Source of the DNA: Cytospora piceicola
Taxonomy: Eukaryota; Ascomycota; Sordariomycetes; Diaporthales; Cytosporaceae
Assembly: GCA_023375675.1 (NCBI GenBank)
Contig: JALQBC010000003.1
Coordinates: 186,001-250,000, forward strand
DNA: 64,000 nucleotides
Reading direction: 5' to 3'
In this document: one piece after another, positions 58,034 to 64,000 of the stretch
How positions within the stretch are numbered: position 1 is the first letter of the stretch
Layout of the letters: every line of letters begins with the position of its first letter
Notes under the pieces: generated by a model
Told to the model about the DNA's origin: nothing
Database searches by the model: none
What the model saw: the letters and a program-made list of their open reading frames with translations, nothing else
Made by a program: the position numbers and the translations under genes

Positions 58034-58630
58034 TACAGTAAGTTATATGTCGGGTTAGCTAAGCCTGGGTGAGCTCCAACGTTGAGTTAGTTCCCTTGTA
58101 TAACCAACCTCGATCAGTTCCTGCCATCTCCCTCTTCATGGCTGGACTCCCGATATATGACCCGGAGTGACCCGAAGCCTTGCATCACAGCAACGACTTC
58201 CTACGCACTAGCAAATCCTGTATGCTTCCTCCATGTCGGCATAGATAGGCTCCTTCAAAGGCTCTTCGAGGGCCAGAAGCCCGCTAAGCCCAAGTCCATC
58301 AGGGCTGAGGTTTAGAACAGAACACTGCAGCGACGATCAACTTATCTTCCTTCTCGAAGCCCGCCGCAGTTGAGCCAGTCGGAAACTGCCAAGCTGGTCA
58401 TTTCCTTGATGTGAGCCAACACGTGCGTGGTTTTTGGGGAGTATGCCATGTAGCATGCAGTCGAAGGCGGCGTTTCAGATTTTAGCTGTACGTCGAACGA
58501 GGGAACATAATTTGGGTGATTGGTCGCCCGCTAGATTGCCCGCAGCTGCCGTGCATGGAGCTGTACCGAAGCAATGGCTCTACATGTGAAGCCTGGATGC
58601 ATAGCTAAAGGGAAGCTTGTGCTTTTTGTT

Positions 58631-58657
58631 GCTGCTGTCGCTGCTGTCGCTGCTGTT
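58631..58657. repeat. GCTGCTGTC tandem repeat, three units
   Basis: Three 9-bp units (the last ends in T) in the gene-free region. No open frame of interest uses it. Confidence 0.8.
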
Positions 58658-61600
58658 AATAGGACCAAGCTCGAGGCCGGGGTCAACTAGGCCTTTCTTG
58701 CCCCCGCTCGTGAACCGTTGGGGGCGATGTCTTTGATTCCTCCCGTACAGAGCAGAGCTGTATGTTCCAAGCAACAAGTGCTCGGTTCTTATTCAGTTTG
58801 GCCCTCGGTTGACGGACCACAGCCGAGTCCTGCTGCTTTGTCGGCCATGCTCGCATCGAATCTGCCAAGTCGCACTGCATCGGCCGGGCCTTTATGCGGG
58901 TATGATTGCGCGTCTATTGTGTGAGGCTCTTGTGTGACTGCTTCCAATATGATATCGTGGAATGAATGACCTGGCTTGTCCGAACTTCCCCTGAATGTGT
59001 GCCCACAGTCCCCCATTGGATACTCCATGTCCAGATGTTGCCCCGGATGCAGGTGCCCGCCGTCATGGCAATATAAGTGCCGACGACCTGTGGCTGCTGG
59101 CCGCCACGGAGAGTACTCGAGTGGTTAGCGATCCGATGTGGTGACGGATTGTGCTGGACTTGTCCGATTTATGTACCTAAGTATTTACTTGCTGATGTGG
59201 CGTGAGGAGAGTCGCACTGGATTTCAAGACCCCAGATCTTGTGTGCCATCGGATGAAGGAGAAGGGCTGCGCATACCATTCAGATGCAGGTTACAGGTGT
59301 CATTTTCTCTCTCTCTTCTTCTATATATTTCCTTAGATATTTCCTGTCGTCGAAACAAAATATGTAGATATTGTAGTGTTTTGAGGAAAAGGGGGGGGTG
59401 TACCCAAAAGTGGTTGAATGCACTAGCACTGCAACCTTCATCACCAGGCCTCTACTTCAGTATAGAAGAGTTTGGTCTGAGTATTTAATTACACAGTACA
59501 GATATATGCCTACCCTATAGGTCCCGAGGTCATCATTGGTCATCTGGGCAGCATTGTACTTGGGTATCTACGTACCCTTCTATGAGGTCGTAGCAAGACT
59601 CGGCCCTTCTTTCTTTGTGTCGTATCCCTTGCTAGCCGGAACGGAAGTTACCTACATATCTACCTAGGTATGTATGAAGCAATCAGTTCGTAGTTCAGGG
59701 ACAACCTGAATGCATGGTGGATTTATAAGTCTTCCTCAGTAGCACTCGAGAGAGCGAGTATACCTTAGTCCCGATATCTTCCTGATCCCATGACTGATCC
59801 TCTACTGCATCTGCCCAGGTGCATAGTACCGAGGTACGCACGCAGTAGATCGGCTGAAACGAAAGGCACTATCTACGTAACTAGGGTAGTACTACCTCAC
59901 CCCGCCGGCCCTTCTTCTTATGTCCCTCGACGTACCTACCTACCTAGGTAGATAACTAAGTCCAGTAAGAACATCGACCTGGAGCTTCAAGCATTACCGG
60001 ACGAGAATGGGATAGGAGATCTCCTCTGCCTATAAAGTTCAGCCTCGTGTTCCAGAGATGGTGGATTCGATGCTATACAGATGTAAAATTGTACTTGAGT
60101 ATGTATGCACGGAATACAACACTCAACAGCCAAGAAATATTAGTACAGCCTTGGAAAACTAACATAACGGGTCACGCAGTTTGTCCCTCCGTATGTACCT
60201 AAGTAGGTACCCAGGTAGATACGGTAGCTCATACGGATCACACAACCTTGTATATACCTTAGGTAGGTACATAGGTACCCAGGTGGTCTATACGCCGCAG
60301 TTATTTAACCCCCTATTTGGGGTGTTTCATCGTCCTGGCTTGGCCAACTGATACAGCACCTTGACCCTTGATAAACCCCCCCACCCCCTGACATACCCGG
60401 CCTACACCCCCCCTCATGCCCTCCTCCTCCAGAAGTCCTGGAATCAATAGATATGGCCAATGACTGCTCTGAGTATTGAGCGGTAGTGGCAGCATCTGCG
60501 ATCTCTGGTTGTACCTACTCTGATATCTGTGGCTACTTTTTGTAGGCAGGTACCTAGGCAGGTAGGCTGCCTACCATCCCACTAGTTAGGTAGCTTGACC
60601 TTACCGTACGCAGTACTGTTGTAACCTATCATCAGTGACAGCCCATGGAACATTGAACCTTGAGGAATCCCGTGTCTGTCCCAGTTTGACCTCACTCTGC
60701 TTCACCTCACCTTACTTACTTACCTCTTCTCTTCTCGCCTTCGACCTCAACTCAACACCTTTCTGTCGGTCATCCCCAATCTAGCACATTTTCCCACTCT
60801 TTCCCCGTCTTTTTCTCCAGGCTTCGTCTATGAGCCACCTAATGAAGCCTGTATATTGAATTGGTTGAAATATTCTCTTCTTGACGTTGTGTCCTGTGTT
60901 TCTTCGCTCCATCCCCTTGTGCCCCACCTCCTACGACCCCGTCCGCTCCCTACCTCTGCCGCACGGTGATATCCATCTGAACCAATCGACTCGATTCAAC
61001 TCGGAAGTCGGCAAAGCTTTGTCAACCTGAAAAGAATAGCAGCGACGATCGGATGGAGGTTGGAGATCAAAACGGAGGATAGAAAGAAAAAGAAGAAGAA
61101 GAAGCACAACAACAACAAAGCATCAGCAATAGCAACAGCAGCACCGAGTAGAAGAGACAACAACAACTCTCCTTACATCTGCAGCACAAGCAGTTTGTCC
61201 GCTGCCACTGTCACTGCCACACTGCCATTGCCAAGTTTCACTTGCCTCTCGACCCACAACGACGTCTACCTTTACTTCTAGCCTACCAGCCGGCCTACGA
61301 GCAACTTTTTCTCCCTCTTCGAGCTCTCGATTCGACAAGACGAGACAAGACAAAACAAGACCTTGACGATCCGTGACCACAACTATACGACTTTGTTGCC
61401 GACCTCCTCGTTGCTAGTATCTGGTCAATCGGTCTTTATAGCAATCGCGTTTTCGAACACACACCGCCCCACCGCGACTTTTTTTACGCACTTGTCGCGG
61501 CAAAGCTTTGTCGGGGTCCCCCCATCTACGCCTCTCGTTACGGTCATACGTCCTCTTTGGCGTTCCTCAAGTGGGTCTTTTGTTAGAAAAGTGACAGGTC

Positions 61601-62036
61601 CGAAAGTTTGGTCCTCGCTTGTTGACGTCGCGAGCTGTCGACATACCTGGCAACCTCGTCTTCTCCCACCGAAAAGTCACCTAGCCCATACTCGCACCCA
61701 GCATCTCACTCCAGGTATTGAGCTATCTGAACGTAGCCTCAGCTTGCCGAAACCTGTCATCTCGAAGGGCGTATTGGAATTCTCGTCTTTTTTTCCTGAC
61801 TCGATTTACCCACCGCTACCCGACAACCTCGGACATTCTGTCGATAATCAATCCGAGTCTCCTCGCGGACCTCGTTTCCAATCCATCTCCATCCGACCTC
61901 TTCGCCGCAAGAACTTTGCACCCCTCTCGGAACATAAAGCTTTTGTAATACAAGCTTCCACTTGGCGAAGCGCCACTGCCACGGCACACAAGCACTTATA
62001 CACGTTCGATGAGGGTCGGATTGAGCTTAATCGATA

Positions 62037-64000
62037 ATGTCCACTTCTAGACCGGAGCACTTGTCCATTGGCAAGTTTGCGCAACAGGGTGGCCTCGGCC
62101 AGTCATTGTCAAACCCCGCCAGTGCCAATACCTCTCCGAATGAACCTTCATCGGGGGGCAGTGCTTCCATCCGCTCGCCTTTTGGCATGACAACTACCTC
62201 GAGCCTGAACCCAGCATCAAAAATGTCCTCGGCCACGCGATCAGGGGCCGGTTCTCCATCGCACGACCCACTGGCTGCTCCTGGTAGTGGTCGTTTCTTG
62301 TCCAGCAAGAGGTGTGTATCCTAATCCGGCGGTACCGCCAGCTCGGTACCAGATGTTCTGTTCTTCCCAGCTTGTTGTAGACAGGGATGCTAACGCTCTG
62401 TTATCCTAGGGCAAGAGAGATCCAGGCTCAGGAGGGGGTGACCAGTATACCTGTGAATCCCTGGGGAGGACCGCCCACCAGCGGGAACTCTACCCCTCTG
62501 CGCGAAAACATACCAGAGTCGCCCACAGATGGTTTCCCCGACTTCACTCAACTCCAGTCTCAAGACTCTCTTCCTTCGACACGCCGGGCCCGAGCAGGCA
62601 CTCTCCCCTCTCGACTGTCGACCACTGGCCCGCCTACTGGCCTGCTCAACATGCCGTCCGTAGCGTACAAATCTTCGAGGCCATCTCCATCACACAGCCC
62701 GTTCAAGTCGCCGTCACCGAATCTTGAATCCAATGAGCCGCCACATAATCCGTCCGCTTTGCTCTCGCGGCTGCGTGCTGGGTCTCTGCCCCAGCGCAGC
62801 CCTTTCCCCCAGCACATCCCTGGAACAAGCTCCCCGTTCGGCCCCAACATCTTCAGCAGCAGCTGGAATCCAGTCGGCCGGGAGAGGGGTTCGACACTGG
62901 CAAGTATTGCTAGCGTCTCGACTAACGGCCCAAGCTCGCCTACACAGTCGAGAGACGGCGCCGGGGACAGCGACCTGCCCGCAAGGACATTGGACTACCT
63001 CGGCCTTATCGGCACTCCCCAGCCTCAGCCATCACAACTGGATCCTCCATACCTTTCCACCATGATGCCTGACTTCGCACGCCAGCAGCAGGCGAGCCGC
63101 TTCCGGTCGTACTCTGTCAACAAGATAGACACGTATGAGGATGATGAGGATGATGATGATGATGGCTACGAGGAAGACACCCTAGAAAGCCAATACGAAC
63201 TGATCCAACAACGACTCGCCGCAACTCAAGCAGCCATCCGCGATCACAACCTGGCCGTGCAGGCTTTCGCCAATCAGGCAGCGCGACCCCGTGCCAGAAC
63301 GGCGGGCGTTCTGGACACCCCAAACCCCTCCCGCCTCCTCCGTAGCTACTACCCGACGCCATCCCGTCTTGACAACTCCATTACCGCTGCCGAGCTTGGA
63401 TTGAGGGATGACAAGCCGCCCAACGTCGACGACCTCGGCTCTTCTGTTGCCGCTATCAACCTCGGCCGCTCAAACAGCCGGAACCATAGTCTTCTGAACG
63501 CTGACGAGCCGGAACTGGGGCCTACTAGTGCCCTCTGGCTTGGAAGCATTCCGACTTCGACAACGACCACGACCCTGACAGAGATGTTCAAGCAGTTCGG
63601 TCCAATCCTTTTCACGAGGGTCCTGACACATAAGAACTGCGGGTTCGTGAATTTCGAGAGGATCGACAGCGCCATGTCGGCTAAGAACGCATTGAATGGG
63701 AAGGAAATCTTCCCCGGGGCTGGTCCCGTCCGGATCAACTTTGCAAAGCCCCCTTCTGCATCCAACACGCCGGGGCCTGACGGTACTCATCCTTCTCCAA
63801 GCCCTATCCCCTTCAGCCAAGGGCCAAATGGTTCTCAGATGCCTTCCACGGCTGGCGCCGGTGACGCCGCAGGTCCCTCTGCAGCTGTGACCCCGTCTGT
63901 ACCGCCTCTGTCAGACATGGCAGCAGATATCCTGAGGATCGTCAAAGAGTTCGGTGCCACAGACGAGGACGTTGCGCGGATCCATGGCAACCTTCGAGGA
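62037..64000 (+). CDS. RRM/Pumilio RNA-binding protein, Jsn1/Puf1-like, 3' partial
   Basis: Exon 1 62037..62311 and exon 2 62410 to the window end (AG|GTGTGT..ATCCTAG, GCTAAC branch), about 621 codons seen. The N-terminus is Ser/Pro/Thr-rich with many SPS/SPF segments and an acidic DEDDDDDDGYEED run, followed by a helical stretch (LESQYELIQQRLAATQAAI). An RRM lies at about 63526-63750: ALWLGSIP (RNP2-like) and CGFVNFER (RNP1-like). The last residues visible, ADILRIVKEFGATDEDVARI, look like the lead-in to the Pumilio repeats seen in Jsn1/Puf1-type proteins, which bind 3' UTRs of mRNAs, in yeast mainly for membrane or mitochondrial proteins. The Puf repeats themselves lie beyond the edge, so that part is inference. 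The leader is unusually long (likely over 1 kb). Confidence 0.8.

Larger units (their letters stand above)
56881..62036. other. 5.2-kb divergent intergenic region
   Basis: The largest gene-free stretch, between the glycosyltransferase (-) and Puf-like (+) starts. It holds a GACTGCC tandem repeat (57398-57440), GGCAAGTG repeats (57468-57487), a GCTGCTGTC repeat (58631-58657), perfect TACCTAGGTA copies at 58002, 58024, 59661 and 59941, and many one-mismatch copies near 60190-60285 and 60545-60600. From about 60700 it becomes pyrimidine-rich with CAACAACAA runs (61100-61170), typical of a long leader. No tRNA, transposon or supported gene was found. Confidence 0.55.

Noticed and set aside
61363..62037. 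224-codon open frame as a separate gene
   Set aside because: It begins at TTG, contains no Met, and is pyrimidine-rich leader sequence.

Overview
The window comes from a filamentous ascomycete, most likely a Sordariomycete. The evidence is short GT..AG introns of about 47-385 bp with TACTGAC/CTAAC-type branch sites, intact fungal housekeeping proteins (Elg1, Pds5, Ceg1, Snx41/Atg20, Snf5, Cdb4/PA2G4-like, Rco1-like, Jsn1/Puf1-like), a fungal STAND/NACHT protein and a LovB-type highly reducing polyketide synthase. All assignments come from reading the translated sequence; no database search was run.

Left flank (1-23.6 kb): the 5' end of a minus-strand conserved gene, the clamp-unloader subunit Elg1 (+), an RS-repeat fungal protein (-), cohesin regulator Pds5 (-, 3 exons), a Ser/Thr-rich membrane or wall protein (+, 3 exons), mRNA guanylyltransferase Ceg1 (-, 2 exons) and the PX sorting nexin Snx41/Atg20 (-, 5 exons). 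These are nuclear or trafficking housekeeping genes separated by long intergenic stretches.

Accessory island (24.8-41 kb), all on the plus strand: a NACHT-domain STAND protein, a cytochrome P450 (7 exons) whose I-helix lacks the usual threonine, and a six-exon KS-AT-DH-CMeT-ER0-KR-ACP-C polyketide synthase of LovB/MlcA layout. The PKS keeps frame and splice sites across about 9 kb but carries three in-frame stop codons, two of them flanking the KS active-site cysteine. It therefore reads as a recently inactivated secondary-metabolite gene. A two-unit telomere-like TTAGGG tract lies about 140 bp downstream.

Right flank (42-64 kb): chromatin-remodeller subunit Snf5 (-, 2 exons), a Cdb4/PA2G4-like protein (+, 4 exons), an Rco1-like double-PHD protein (+, 5 exons, with a 94-nt exon recovered here), a type II membrane glycosyltransferase-like protein (-, 2 exons) and the start of an RRM/Pumilio protein that runs off the right end (+).

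The strongest unexplained signal is a dispersed 10-bp palindrome, TACCTAGGTA. At least 17 perfect copies were found, all between genes, some in tandem or in clusters. The third PKS stop codon sits in a 9/10 match to it.
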